NCBI GenBank assembly: GCA_002307035.1
Contig: DBTL01000133.1
Coordinates: 1-23,626, forward strand
Origin: Bacteroides sp. UBA1317
GTDB taxonomy: Bacteria > Bacteroidota > Bacteroidia > Bacteroidales > Bacteroidaceae
Direction of reading: 5' to 3'
Length of the DNA: 23,626 bases
Part shown: one piece after another, positions 1 through 7,463 of the stretch
How the letters are laid out: every line of letters begins with the position of its first letter
Position numbering within the stretch: position 1 is the stretch's first letter
Notes under the pieces: generated by a model
Databases searched by the model: none
What the model was told of the DNA's origin: nothing
Seen by the model: only the letters and a program-made list of their open reading frames with translations
Translations under genes and position numbers: made by a program

Positions 1-1832
1 TGTTTCAGGATATAATTTCGTTTGGCACGGCACTCTTCCGGACTGATAGGAACGACCATTTCTATATTTTCTATTTCCCATTCAGCCCATGCACCCCGAT
101 ACATCCAGATGCGGCATTCTTTCAACCATTTGGCTCCTGCTTCTTTTTCCAAATCAATGGCTGCAAAGACGGCATCGGTGCAAACACGGTGAGTGCCGTG
201 CGGGTCGGCCAGGTCTCCTGCTACAAATATCTGATGAGGTTTTACTTCCTGAAGTAGTTTCTGAACGATAAGAACATCGGCTTCGCTAATCGGATCTTTC
301 TGTATTTTACCGGTCTCGTAGAAAGGTAAATCGAGGAAGTGGCAACGATTCAGCGGAATATTGTTGTAAGTACAAGCTGTGCGTGCTTCGCCCCGACGAA
401 TCAATCCTTTGATGGTTAAGATGTCGCGCGTGTCCATATCTCCATCTTTCTTGTCTTTCAATATGTCACGGATTTCGGCATACTTCTCACTGATAACCTT
501 ATCTTCACTGTTCATGAATAACTGGTTGAAGCCATTGATAAAATGAAGAAAGCGTATTACTTCTTCGTCACCTACAGCTATGTTTCCCGAAGTTTGATAA
601 GCCACGTGCACTTCATGTTTCTGTTCTACGAGGCGTCTGATTGTTCCACCCATCGAGATCACATCATCGTCAGGATGTGGTGAAAAGACAATGATACGTT
701 TGGGGTAAGGTTTTGCCCGCTCAGGACGATAGGTGTCGTCTGCATTCGGTTTACCTCCGGGCCATCCGGTGATGGTGTGCTGCAAATCATTGAATATCTT
801 GATATTCACGTTGTAGGCCGAACCATACAATGCCAGTAATTCACTCAGGCCGTTTTCGTTATAGTCCTTATTGGTTAATTTCAGTATAGGTTTTCCGGTT
901 AGTGAGCAAAGCCATGCAATGGCACTACGGATCAGCTTATCGTTCCATTCGCAAGCGGTAACCAACCATGGACGCTGAATGCGAGTCAGATTGGCTGCGG
1001 CAGAAAGGTCTATCGCTACTTGTGCGTTGTTGTGCGTCTGCAGATAAGATGCCGGTATGGTATCTATCACAGCTCCTTCCACACATTCTTTGATCATGCC
1101 GGCTTTATCTTCTCCCCATGCCATAAGTAAGATTTTCTTTGCAGCGAGGATGGTAGATACTCCCATGGTTATGGAACTGACGGGTGTGCTTTCTATACTT
1201 CCGAATGTTTTTGCTGCTTCATCGCGCGAGGCGTTGTCGAGCAAAATCAGTCTGGTAGCAGAGTTCAGGCGCGACCCCGGTTCATTGAACGCAATGTTAC
1301 CTACACGTCCGATGCCCAACAGTACGATGTCAATTCCTCCAAAGCTTTCGATGCGTTGTTCGTAAAGGCGGCAATATTCAAAAATGGTATCTTTGGCAAT
1401 AGTGCCATCGGGAGTAAAGATGTTCTGTTTGTCAATGTCGACATGATCCAGAAACATCTCTTTTAATGCATTGAAATTACTGTTTATGGCATCCGGACTA
1501 AGTGGATAGTATTCGTACAGATTGAATACAATTACGTTGCGGAAACTAAGTTTTTCTTCTTTGTGCAAGCGAATCAATTCGGAGTAAACATTACGTGGAG
1601 AGCTTCCACCCGTGAGTGCCAGTACGCAAAAGCGCCCTGCCTTTTGTTTTTCGCGAATGACTTGGGCTATTTCGTTTGAAACGTGTTTAGCACCTTCTTC
1701 TACAGATTCATAAATGTCTGTAGGAATTTTCTCAAATCGGGTTAATACCGATTTCTCAAATGCATTCTCAGGTCTGTAGTATCTGGGGGAGACCCTGTTG
1801 AGAGTGATTTGAGAACTAAGATTTGTCTTCAT
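1..1832 (-). CDS. NagB-like / LmbE (PIG-L) deacetylase fusion protein, C-terminus cut off by window edge
   Basis: The ATG is at 1832 and 610 codons are visible; the stop lies outside the window. Full-length Bacteroides relatives are, from memory, about 660 residues. Residues ~35-290 follow the glucosamine-6-phosphate deaminase fold, including a GIGRVGNIAFNEPGS stretch. Residues ~380-560 are an LmbE/PIG-L domain with a PHPDDDV zinc motif (H386, D388, D389) and a later DPHGTH motif. The family usually acts on amino sugars: NagB isomerises and deaminates GlcN6P, and LmbE proteins remove N-acetyl groups. However, three of the four NagB catalytic residues are changed here (Y106, V177 and N179 in place of Asp, Asp and His; E184 is kept), so deaminase activity is doubtful and I give no symbol. 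No signal peptide is visible, so it is probably cytoplasmic. It has its own promoter just upstream and appears to be a single unit at this end. The fold assignment is firm; the reaction is not. Confidence 0.88.
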   Translation of the reverse strand, partial: MKTNLSSQITLNRVSPRYYRPENAFEKSVLTRFEKIPTDIYESVEEGAKHVSNEIAQVIREKQKAGRFCVLALTGGSSPRNVYSELIRLHKEEKLSFRNVIVFNLYEYYPLSPDAINSNFNALKEMFLDHVDIDKQNIFTPDGTIAKDTIFEYCRLYEQRIESFGGIDIVLLGIGRVGNIAFNEPGSRLNSATRLILLDNASRDEAAKTFGSIESTPVSSITMGVSTILAAKKILLMAWGEDKAGMIKECVEGAVIDTIPASYLQTHNNAQVAIDLSAAANLTRIQRPWLVTACEWNDKLIRSAIAWLCSLTGKPILKLTNKDYNENGLSELLALYGSAYNVNIKIFNDLQHTITGWPGGKPNADDTYRPERAKPYPKRIIVFSPHPDDDVISMGGTIRRLVEQKHEVHVAYQTSGNIAVGDEEVIRFLHFINGFNQLFMNSEDKVISEKYAEIRDILKDKKDGDMDTRDILTIKGLIRRGEARTACTYNNIPLNRCHFLDLPFYETGKIQKDPISEADVLIVQKLLQEVKPHQIFVAGDLADPHGTHRVCTDAVFAAIDLEKEAGAKWLKECRIWMYRGAWAEWEIENIEMVVPISPEECRAKRNYILK

Positions 1833-1882
1833 AAGTTCCTTTAAGTTATGTTAGATTAAAGTCGTGTGACTGTTTTCAACGA

Positions 1883-1890
1883 CAAATATA
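1883..1890 (-). promoter_or_regulatory. Bacteroides-type promoter -7 box for the NagB-LmbE gene
   Basis: Read on the minus strand this is TATATTTG, an 8/8 match to the Bacteroides -7 consensus TAnnTTTG. It lies about 50 bases upstream of the ATG at 1832. The -33 region near 1909-1913 gives only GTTT, a weak match to TTTG at a spacing of ~19. The -7 box is seen; promoter activity is inferred. Confidence 0.5.
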
Positions 1891-1957
1891 CAAAAGATGT
1901 TCTTTATGAAAACGTCTTTTTTAGCATATTGTTGTAGAGTGAAGACGGTTTTAACAT

Positions 1958-2761
1958 TTAAAGACTTTCGGACGAATCCTCTAACTGAAAGTTATCGGCG
2001 TCTCTCCATGCGGGGAATTTTTCTCGAAATTGGTGCAGGGACTGAATGTCAATTTTAGTAGTGGAGATGTGCTCTTCATTATCAGGAATAGATGTAAGCA
2101 CTTCACCTCTGGCCGAGTAAAGTACGCTTCCTCCATTGTGACTTAAGCCGTTTCCATCACTACCTATGCGATTGACTCCACATACGTAGCTCATGTTTTC
2201 AAGTGCTCTTGCTTTTAGTAATGCATCCCATACATGTCGGCGAGAAGCGGGCCAATTGGCCACATAAATAAGTAGATCGTATTCGTTCTTTCTATTTCTG
2301 CTCCATACGGGAAAACGAAGGTCGTAGCAGACCAACAGACAGATGTTCCATCCACGATAAGGTACTATCAGTCTTTTACTTCCTGAAGAGAACGAATCAT
2401 ATTCGCCACCCATTCGGAAAAGATGTCGTTTGTCGTAGTAATAAGAATCTCCTTCGGGAGTAAGAAAAAAGGCACGATTGTAATAGGTCGAATGATCGTA
2501 TGCGATATAACTGCCTGCGATGGCCACAGCATATTCGTTGGCCCAAGCTTGTAGAGTCGTGATTGTTTTTCCGGTAACAGGCTCTCCTAAAGAATGACTT
2601 TGCATGCTAAAACCTGTGGAAAACATTTCAGGTAATATAATAAGATCCGTTTCTCCGCGGAGTTTTTGCAACTTGCCGCGGAGCAAACGGAGATTTTCTT
2701 CTTTATCCTGCCAAACAATATCTGTTTGCAGCATTGATATTCTTAGTTGATCGGAAGACAT
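1958..2761 (-). CDS. Nitrilase-superfamily amidohydrolase (omega-amidase / YafV-like)
   Basis: This is a 267-residue carbon-nitrogen hydrolase with the full Glu-Lys-Cys triad visible: E45 in IILPEMFSTGF, K111 in YDKRHLF, and C145 in LVCYDLRFPVW. The length, the YDKRHLF and CYDLRFPVW motifs and the lack of a signal peptide fit the YafV/omega-amidase branch. Members hydrolyse alpha-keto-glutaramate or alpha-keto-succinamate to the keto acid and ammonia, as metabolite repair after glutamine transamination. Other cytoplasmic amides are possible. It is the last gene of a minus-strand operon: the acyltransferase stop codon begins 24 bases upstream of this start. No dedicated promoter or terminator was recognised. 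Family call is sure; exact substrate is inferred from family. Confidence 0.88.
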   Translation of the reverse strand: MSSDQLRISMLQTDIVWQDKEENLRLLRGKLQKLRGETDLIILPEMFSTGFSMQSHSLGEPVTGKTITTLQAWANEYAVAIAGSYIAYDHSTYYNRAFFLTPEGDSYYYDKRHLFRMGGEYDSFSSGSKRLIVPYRGWNICLLVCYDLRFPVWSRNRKNEYDLLIYVANWPASRRHVWDALLKARALENMSYVCGVNRIGSDGNGLSHNGGSVLYSARGEVLTSIPDNEEHISTTKIDIQSLHQFREKFPAWRDADNFQLEDSSESL

Positions 2762-2785
2762 TGCTTTTTTATGCGCTATCGAGAA

Positions 2786-3343
2786 CTATTCTATTTTTCC
2801 TATAGAGAAATTTTCAGGATGTTTGCCTTTGAATTGTTTGTAGTATAACTTAATTTCTCGCATATCTTTATCTATATCGCCCGACGGAAAGATGGATTTT
2901 TCGGCAGTGATTGTTTTTGTTTGATAATCAATGGCTACCAAAACAATGGGAATCTGTGCCTTTAAAGCAATGTAATAAAATCCTTTTTTCCAATTAGGGT
3001 TGGCTTTGCGGGTACCTTCCGGAGTGATGGCCAAGTGAAATCTTTCGCTATTTGCAAAGTGTGCCACCATTTGATCTACTAATGATGATTTGCGTCCTCT
3101 GTTGACCGGAATGCCTCCTACAGCTCTAAAGAGAATTCCTACAGGAAAGAAGAACCATTCTTTTTTCATCATGAAGCTGGTTTTCTTGCCGATAGAGCCG
3201 TAAAAAAGCTTACCAATAAACAAGTCCCAATTGGTAGTATGGGGTGCAGCGCAAACAATACATTTATTCAAATCAAGCGCAGTTGCTTTTTCTTTCCATC
3301 CCAATATGCGGTGATAGATAAAACCGTAGATTGCCTTTCTCAT
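2786..3343 (-). CDS. PlsC-type 1-acylglycerol-3-phosphate acyltransferase family protein
   Basis: A short (185-residue) lysophospholipid acyltransferase-like protein. The catalytic HX4D box is APHTTNWD (H35, D40). The GGIPVNR block (76-82) and the ITPEGTR block (106-112), which bind the phosphate of the acceptor, follow in the usual order. It lacks the long N-terminal membrane helices of typical PlsC and resembles the compact acyltransferases common in Bacteroidota. The role is presumably acyl transfer to a lysophospholipid or related lipid at the inner face of the cytoplasmic membrane; the acceptor cannot be told from sequence. It is the middle gene of a three-gene operon, 13 bases after the small 89-residue gene and 24 bases before the nitrilase gene. 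Confidence 0.85.
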   Translation of the reverse strand: MRKAIYGFIYHRILGWKEKATALDLNKCIVCAAPHTTNWDLFIGKLFYGSIGKKTSFMMKKEWFFFPVGILFRAVGGIPVNRGRKSSLVDQMVAHFANSERFHLAITPEGTRKANPNWKKGFYYIALKAQIPIVLVAIDYQTKTITAEKSIFPSGDIDKDMREIKLYYKQFKGKHPENFSIGKIE

Positions 3344-3356
3344 TCTAACCTCTTGT

Positions 3357-3626
3357 TCAGTTGAGTTTTCCTATTGCGTCAATGATATCATTGACTTTAG
3401 CATTGAAATCTTCGCGAAATTTCTTATAGAATCCTTTTACGTTTCCCGGCTCGGTGTGGCTGATACGACTGATAAAATCATCTTGAACTTTTAGAATGCT
3501 CAACATTAGCTCATCTGCTTTTGTCTTGTCAGTGCCCGGTATGCAGTTGACGCTTACTACGCATTCACTGAATAATTCACCAATGATATAGTTTACATTC
3601 TTTTTAAGTTCTCTTCTGCTTGCCAT
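3357..3626 (-). CDS. Conserved-looking small protein of unknown function (89 aa)
   Basis: I do not recognise a characterised family. The 89-residue product is soluble, has no signal peptide, and looks mostly helical: a basic start (MASRRELKKN), a central segment with Cys22 and Cys28, and an amphipathic C-terminal half rich in Lys, Asp and Phe. It is the first gene of the operon with the acyltransferase and nitrilase, only 13 bases before the acyltransferase start, and sits behind a well-formed Bacteroides promoter at 3668-3699. The close spacing and promoter make it very likely a real gene. Its link to lipid or amide metabolism is only by position. Confidence 0.75.
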   Translation of the reverse strand: MASRRELKKNVNYIIGELFSECVVSVNCIPGTDKTKADELMLSILKVQDDFISRISHTEPGNVKGFYKKFREDFNAKVNDIIDAIGKLN

Positions 3627-3667
3627 AATCTTTACGTTTAATGTGATTGGTTAAAAATATAATTCAG

Positions 3668-3699
3668 CAAAGATAGAGACTTTCTTTGGTTTTGGCGAA
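3668..3699 (-). promoter_or_regulatory. Promoter of the 89-aa / acyltransferase / nitrilase operon
   Basis: On the minus strand the -7 box is TATCTTTG (3668-3675, 8/8 to TAnnTTTG) and the -33 box is TTCG (3696-3699, 3/4 to TTTG), with a 20-base spacer, within the usual 19-21. It lies about 42 bases upstream of the ATG at 3626. Confidence 0.6.
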
Positions 3700-3720
3700 T
3701 GTTTGTTGTTTTTTTAACAG

Positions 3721-4335
3721 CTATCGGCTCATTCCTTTGAGTTCAGCTATAAAATCAAATGTAAGATATTTCTTTGAATGATTATCTATTTTGATGGGAA
3801 TAACAATAGTTGAAGATATTTTTCTATTCTTACTTCTTGCCTTTTTATTGTCGAATATCCTTCCTTTTTTATATAAAACAGTGGGTATTATTCTTGATGA
3901 AATAGAGGCGTGCTCTTTTATATAACTGATGTTTTCGATATTGGTCTCTTCACTGTTGATTTCATTCTCTATTAAAATGCCGGATGCTCTGCCAGATATA
4001 ATAAATTGTGCGTTGTTCCAATCGACTCTGATTGTTTTTGCAGAATTGTTTGTAATAGATATTCCCCAAGCGGTATAATCGGGGATGAATCTGAAAGTAA
4101 TATTGTTCTCCGGATCAGTGTATTCCAACTTATTCTTTTGATTTTCATAATATCTGAAATAGATAACGGTATTATCTGCTGTTTGATATTGAGCACATAG
4201 TACTGACGGAACAAAGAGTGCAACAAGCAAAAGATGTTGTTTATTGCCGAATTTTTTGATGTCAACAATAAAATAAACCACCATAATAAATATGCTGACT
4301 CCCAGAGCAATTAAAATAAGATTTAAAAGTTCCAT
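3721..4335 (-). CDS. Unrecognised envelope protein with two N-terminal hydrophobic segments (204 aa)
   Basis: I do not recognise a family. Residues 5-24 form one hydrophobic segment, followed by a KKFGNK basic stretch and a second hydrophobic run (34-47) ending in SVLCAQ. The second run looks like a normal signal peptide cleavage region, as if an ordinary secreted protein carried an N-terminal extension. No ATG, GTG or TTG lies between Val19 and the basic stretch, so the start is either ATG at 4335 or Met18 (4284). The remainder (48-204) is rich in Asn, Ile and Lys and predicted mainly beta; it may be a periplasmic domain. It stands alone, transcribed away from the phosphofructokinase gene, with a 94-base gap before the next operon. 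Translation at this length with a plausible export signal supports a real gene. Confidence 0.6.
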   Translation of the reverse strand: MELLNLILIALGVSIFIMVVYFIVDIKKFGNKQHLLLVALFVPSVLCAQYQTADNTVIYFRYYENQKNKLEYTDPENNITFRFIPDYTAWGISITNNSAKTIRVDWNNAQFIISGRASGILIENEINSEETNIENISYIKEHASISSRIIPTVLYKKGRIFDNKKARSKNRKISSTIVIPIKIDNHSKKYLTFDFIAELKGMSR

Positions 4336-4754
4336 AAAGAAATAATTAATGTTCCGTTTGTTTGGCCTAAAGTGAAATATTTTCGTGCGATTATAACGCT
4401 GACTTTCACAACTAATGATAGCAGTGCTTAGAGCTACTTTGTTGGAAGTTATTCGCTACAAGCGAATCGATTTTCTCCCTCTAGTATTTCTCCTTTTAAT
4501 ATTGAACGCAAATATTGCATAAAAAAGAGGAATTAACAACTTTTCAGTGAGAATAATAACGATTTTATGAGTGAAAAACTTTATTTTGTTCTGATATGTC
4601 ATCTGTGTGTTACAAATTAGTTATGTTGTATACTTTTTCTTGTGCAAATATTCTGTTTTGAGTCGTTCATGCTTTTATAATCCAGAAAAAAAAGCGAAAT
4701 TTGCCAGCGTTATTTAGATTGAACTTACTAACCCCTTTAAATATAATAGAAAAG
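4336..4754. other. Intergenic region of 419 bases between divergent genes
   Basis: This AT-rich gap separates the 204-aa gene and the phosphofructokinase gene. It contains a perfect 7-base-arm hairpin at 4451-4467 and a weak candidate promoter for the right-hand gene at 4606-4638 (-33 TGTG, 21-base spacer, -7 TACTTTTT, one mismatch in each box). No convincing small ORF, tRNA or known riboswitch was recognised. Confidence 0.5.
4451..4467. repeat. Short perfect inverted repeat (hairpin)
   Basis: Arms ATTCGCT (4451-4457) and AGCGAAT (4461-4467) are perfectly complementary with a 3-base loop. On the plus strand it is followed by CGATTTTCT, a weak T-run. It may be an operator or a weak terminator in the divergent intergenic region. 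Confidence 0.45.
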
Positions 4755-6401
4755 ATGACTAAAAGTGCATTGCAAATTGCAAGGGCTGCATATCAGCCTA
4801 AGCTTCCAAAAGCTTTGAAAGGAACTGTCAAAGTGAGCGAAGGTGCAGCAACTCAATCGGTGGCCGATCAGGAGGCAATCAAACAATTATTTCCAAACAC
4901 ATACGGAATGCCATTGATTCAGTTTGTTGAATCTGCTGAAGCCATTGATTTCCCTGCAGTGAATGTAGGTGTAATCTTGTCCGGTGGACAAGCACCGGGT
5001 GGACACAATGTTATTTCAGGTTTATTTGATGGCATTAAAAAACTTAATGGCGATAGCAAACTTTATGGCTTTATCCTTGGCCCCGGCGGATTGGTTGATC
5101 ATAACTATATGGAACTGACTGCAGACATCATTGATGAATATCGTAACACGGGAGGTTTTGACATCATTGGTTCAGGTCGTACCAAATTGGAGGCTGAAGA
5201 TCAGTTTGACAAAGGATACGAGATCTTAAAGGAATTGGGCATTAAAGCACTTGTAATTATCGGTGGAGATGATTCGAATACAAATGCTTGCGTATTGGCT
5301 GAATATTATGCCGCTAAGAAGTATGGCGTACAGGTAATCGGTTGTCCCAAAACCATTGATGGTGATTTGAAGAATGAAATGATCGAAGCTTCTTTTGGTT
5401 TTGATACTGCTTGCAAGGTTTACTCTGAAGTGATTGGAAACATTCAACGTGACTGTAACTCGGCTCGTAAATATTGGCACTTTATTAAGTTGATGGGACG
5501 TTCGGCTTCTCATATTGCTTTGGAGTGTGCTCTGCAAGTACAACCTAATGTTTGTATTGTTTCTGAAGAGGTAGAAGCTAAGGATATGTCTTTGGATGAT
5601 GTTGTTACATACATCGCTCAAATTGTAGCCAACAGAGCTGCTCAAGGCAATAATTTCGGTACGGTTCTGATTCCGGAAGGTCTGATTGAATTTATTCCGG
5701 CTATGAAGAGACTGATTTCGGAACTGAATGACTTCCTAGCTGTCAATGCTGAAGAATTCTCTCATATTAAGAAATCTCATCAACGAGATTATATCATCTC
5801 TAAACTTTCAGCCTCCAATGCGGAAATTTATGCTAGTCTGCCCGAAGGTGTTGCCCGTCAGTTGACATTGGATAGAGATCCTCATGGAAACGTACAGGTT
5901 TCATTGATCGAAACAGAAAAGTTATTGTCTGAAATGGTAGCAACTAAACTTACACAGTGGAAAGCTGAAGGTAAATTCGTTGGAAAGTTTGCAGCTCAAC
6001 ATCACTTCTTCGGTTACGAAGGACGTTGCGCAGCTCCGTCTAACTATGATGCGGATTATTGTTATTCTTTAGGTTACACAGCTTCCATGCTGATTGCCAA
6101 CGGGAAAACAGGTTATATGTCTTCAGTGCGTAATACAACAGCACCTGCTGCCGAATGGATTGCAGGAGGTGTGCCCATCACGATGATGATGAATATGGAA
6201 CGTCGTCATGGCGAAATGAAATCAGTGATACAAAAAGCATTGGTGAAGCTTGATGGTGCTCCATTTAAAGAATTTGTTGCTAAACGCGATAATTGGGCCA
6301 TTGAAACAGCTTATGTTTATCCCGGGCCGATACAATATTTTGGTCCGACGGAAGTTTGCGATCAGCCTACCAAGACTTTGCAATTAGAACAAGCTAAATA
6401 A
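4755..6401 (+). CDS. pfp: Pyrophosphate-dependent 6-phosphofructokinase
   Basis: It interconverts fructose 6-phosphate plus PPi and fructose 1,6-bisphosphate plus Pi in cytoplasmic glycolysis. The open frame runs from 4701, but I place the start at ATG 4755 (548 residues): MTKSALQIARAAY matches the start expected for long Bacteroides enzymes, and the 18 residues upstream look non-coding. Seen motifs (numbered from 4755): GGQAPGG (77-83) at the phosphoryl-donor site, GGDDSNTN (170-177), PKTIDGD (198-204) with the catalytic aspartates, and MGRSASH (247-253). The second Asp of GGDD replaces the Gly of ATP-dependent enzymes and, with the Lys of PKTIDGD, marks PPi as the phosphoryl donor. Length fits the ~550-residue long PPi class. 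A hairpin follows the stop at 6419-6458, before the lysozyme gene. Confidence 0.95.
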   Translation: MTKSALQIARAAYQPKLPKALKGTVKVSEGAATQSVADQEAIKQLFPNTYGMPLIQFVESAEAIDFPAVNVGVILSGGQAPGGHNVISGLFDGIKKLNGDSKLYGFILGPGGLVDHNYMELTADIIDEYRNTGGFDIIGSGRTKLEAEDQFDKGYEILKELGIKALVIIGGDDSNTNACVLAEYYAAKKYGVQVIGCPKTIDGDLKNEMIEASFGFDTACKVYSEVIGNIQRDCNSARKYWHFIKLMGRSASHIALECALQVQPNVCIVSEEVEAKDMSLDDVVTYIAQIVANRAAQGNNFGTVLIPEGLIEFIPAMKRLISELNDFLAVNAEEFSHIKKSHQRDYIISKLSASNAEIYASLPEGVARQLTLDRDPHGNVQVSLIETEKLLSEMVATKLTQWKAEGKFVGKFAAQHHFFGYEGRCAAPSNYDADYCYSLGYTASMLIANGKTGYMSSVRNTTAPAAEWIAGGVPITMMMNMERRHGEMKSVIQKALVKLDGAPFKEFVAKRDNWAIETAYVYPGPIQYFGPTEVCDQPTKTLQLEQAK

Positions 6402-6418
6402 ATTTATTGATACTAAGT

Positions 6419-6458
6419 AGCCGATAATGAGCAGAAATAATTCAGCTTGTTATCGGCT
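6419..6458 (+). terminator. Hairpin between phosphofructokinase and lysozyme genes (terminator or attenuator)
   Basis: AGCCGATAA (6419-6427) pairs perfectly with TTATCGGCT (6450-6458). The stem continues inward for 5 more pairs (TGAGC with GCTTG, two of them G-T), giving 14 pairs and a 12-base loop. The wobble pairs only work in plus-strand RNA. A strong U-tract is missing after the stem, so termination may be partial. Confidence 0.55.
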
Positions 6459-6481
6459 CTTATGTTGCTACCTTATTATAT

Positions 6482-7345
6482 ATGACCGGACCAACAACGA
6501 CATCACGCGGACGTGCACCCAAGAAAAAAGTGGTTGCTAAGCCACGTTCTATCAATAAACGTAAGCGGAAGAAGGCAGTTCGCACCATGCCGGTGTGGTT
6601 TCGCAATCTGCTTGCTATTGTGGTTGTATTTGCTTTTGCCGCCAGTTTCTATTACTTTTTTATTCGTCCGTATGCATATAGATGGAAGCCGTGCCATACT
6701 CAAAAAGAGTACGGAGTATGTATACCTTGCTGTTACGATGTGCACGGCATTGATGTATCACATTATCAGGGTAGAATTGATTGGGAGAAATTGCTCTTAA
6801 CCAATGAAACTGATTACCCGATACAATTTATCTTCATGAAGGCCACTGAAGGGAGAATGTTGGCTGATGATGCCTTTGAGCAAAACTTCGCCCTTGCCCG
6901 TAAATACGGCTTTATTCGTGGAGCTTATCACTTTTTTTCTCCCAAAGCGGATGCGCTGAAGCAAGCTAATTTTTTTATTCGAACGGTGAAACTTCAAGCG
7001 GGAGATTTGCCTCCGGTACTTGATGTGGAATTGACTGGTCGAAAGAATAAGAAAGAGTTGCAAGAAAGTCTCAAAATATGGCTCAATCGCATAGAGGCCC
7101 ATTACGGTGTGAAACCGATTCTTTATACCTCTTATAAATTTAAAACAAAGTATCTGGATGACCCTTCATTTGATGCTTACCCATATTGGATTGCACACTA
7201 TTATGTCGATTCCGTTGCTTACAAAGGTAAATGGGATTTTTGGCAACATACCGATGTGGGTACTGTGGAGGGAATAAAAGAGGAGGTGGACTTAAATGTC
7301 TTTAATGGTTCGATAGATGAACTTAGAGCGCTCGCTATCCAATAA
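6482..7345 (+). CDS. Membrane-anchored GH25 lysozyme (N-acetylmuramidase)
   Basis: It hydrolyses the beta-1,4 bond between MurNAc and GlcNAc in peptidoglycan. Order of parts in the 287-residue product: a Lys/Arg-rich cytoplasmic tail (1-40), one transmembrane helix (about 43-61), a short linker with four cysteines (C71, C80, C83, C84), then a GH25 domain (88-287). Catalytic residues fit the family: D91 in HGIDVSHYQG, and D181 and E183 in PPVLDVEL. Other GH25 landmarks are FIFMKATEG (117-124), RGAYHFF and the terminal VDLNVFNG. The topology places the enzyme in the periplasm as a tethered cell-wall remodelling enzyme rather than a secreted toxin. It follows the phosphofructokinase gene by 80 bases, separated by a hairpin. 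The start at 6482 gives the expected tail; other in-frame ATGs are inside the tail. Confidence 0.92.
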   Translation: MTGPTTTSRGRAPKKKVVAKPRSINKRKRKKAVRTMPVWFRNLLAIVVVFAFAASFYYFFIRPYAYRWKPCHTQKEYGVCIPCCYDVHGIDVSHYQGRIDWEKLLLTNETDYPIQFIFMKATEGRMLADDAFEQNFALARKYGFIRGAYHFFSPKADALKQANFFIRTVKLQAGDLPPVLDVELTGRKNKKELQESLKIWLNRIEAHYGVKPILYTSYKFKTKYLDDPSFDAYPYWIAHYYVDSVAYKGKWDFWQHTDVGTVEGIKEEVDLNVFNGSIDELRALAIQ

Positions 7346-7463
7346 ATGATAGCCTTAAATTTTAACAAATTACTTGTTTTTTGTGGATGTTATAACTTCA
7401 GTGTGTTGAATGTATAAGATCATCGCTTGTAGCTAATGGTTATAAATTAGTACATGATACCGT

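Noticed and set aside
1895..1925. AT-rich inverted repeat between nitrilase and NagB-LmbE genes
   Set aside because: It needs a mismatch on the minus strand, has few G-C pairs and abuts the -7 box at 1883-1890; too weak to call a terminator.
3972..4310. 112-residue minus-strand ORF overlapping the 204-residue gene
   Set aside because: Overlaps the longer frame, which has the export-type N-terminus; no independent evidence.
4701..4754. Upstream start for phosphofructokinase (ATG at 4701)
   Set aside because: The 18 extra residues are unlike the family N-terminus, and the ATG at 4755 gives the expected 548-residue length.
5226..5645. 139-residue minus-strand ORF inside the phosphofructokinase gene
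   Set aside because: It lies fully antisense to a well-defined enzyme gene and the translation has no recognisable motif; it follows from the codon pattern of the real gene.
7346..7463. Possible bidirectional terminator between lysozyme and prmA
   Set aside because: Only 5-6 base arms of A-T pairs (for example CTAAT/ATTAG) were found; not above chance in AT-rich DNA.
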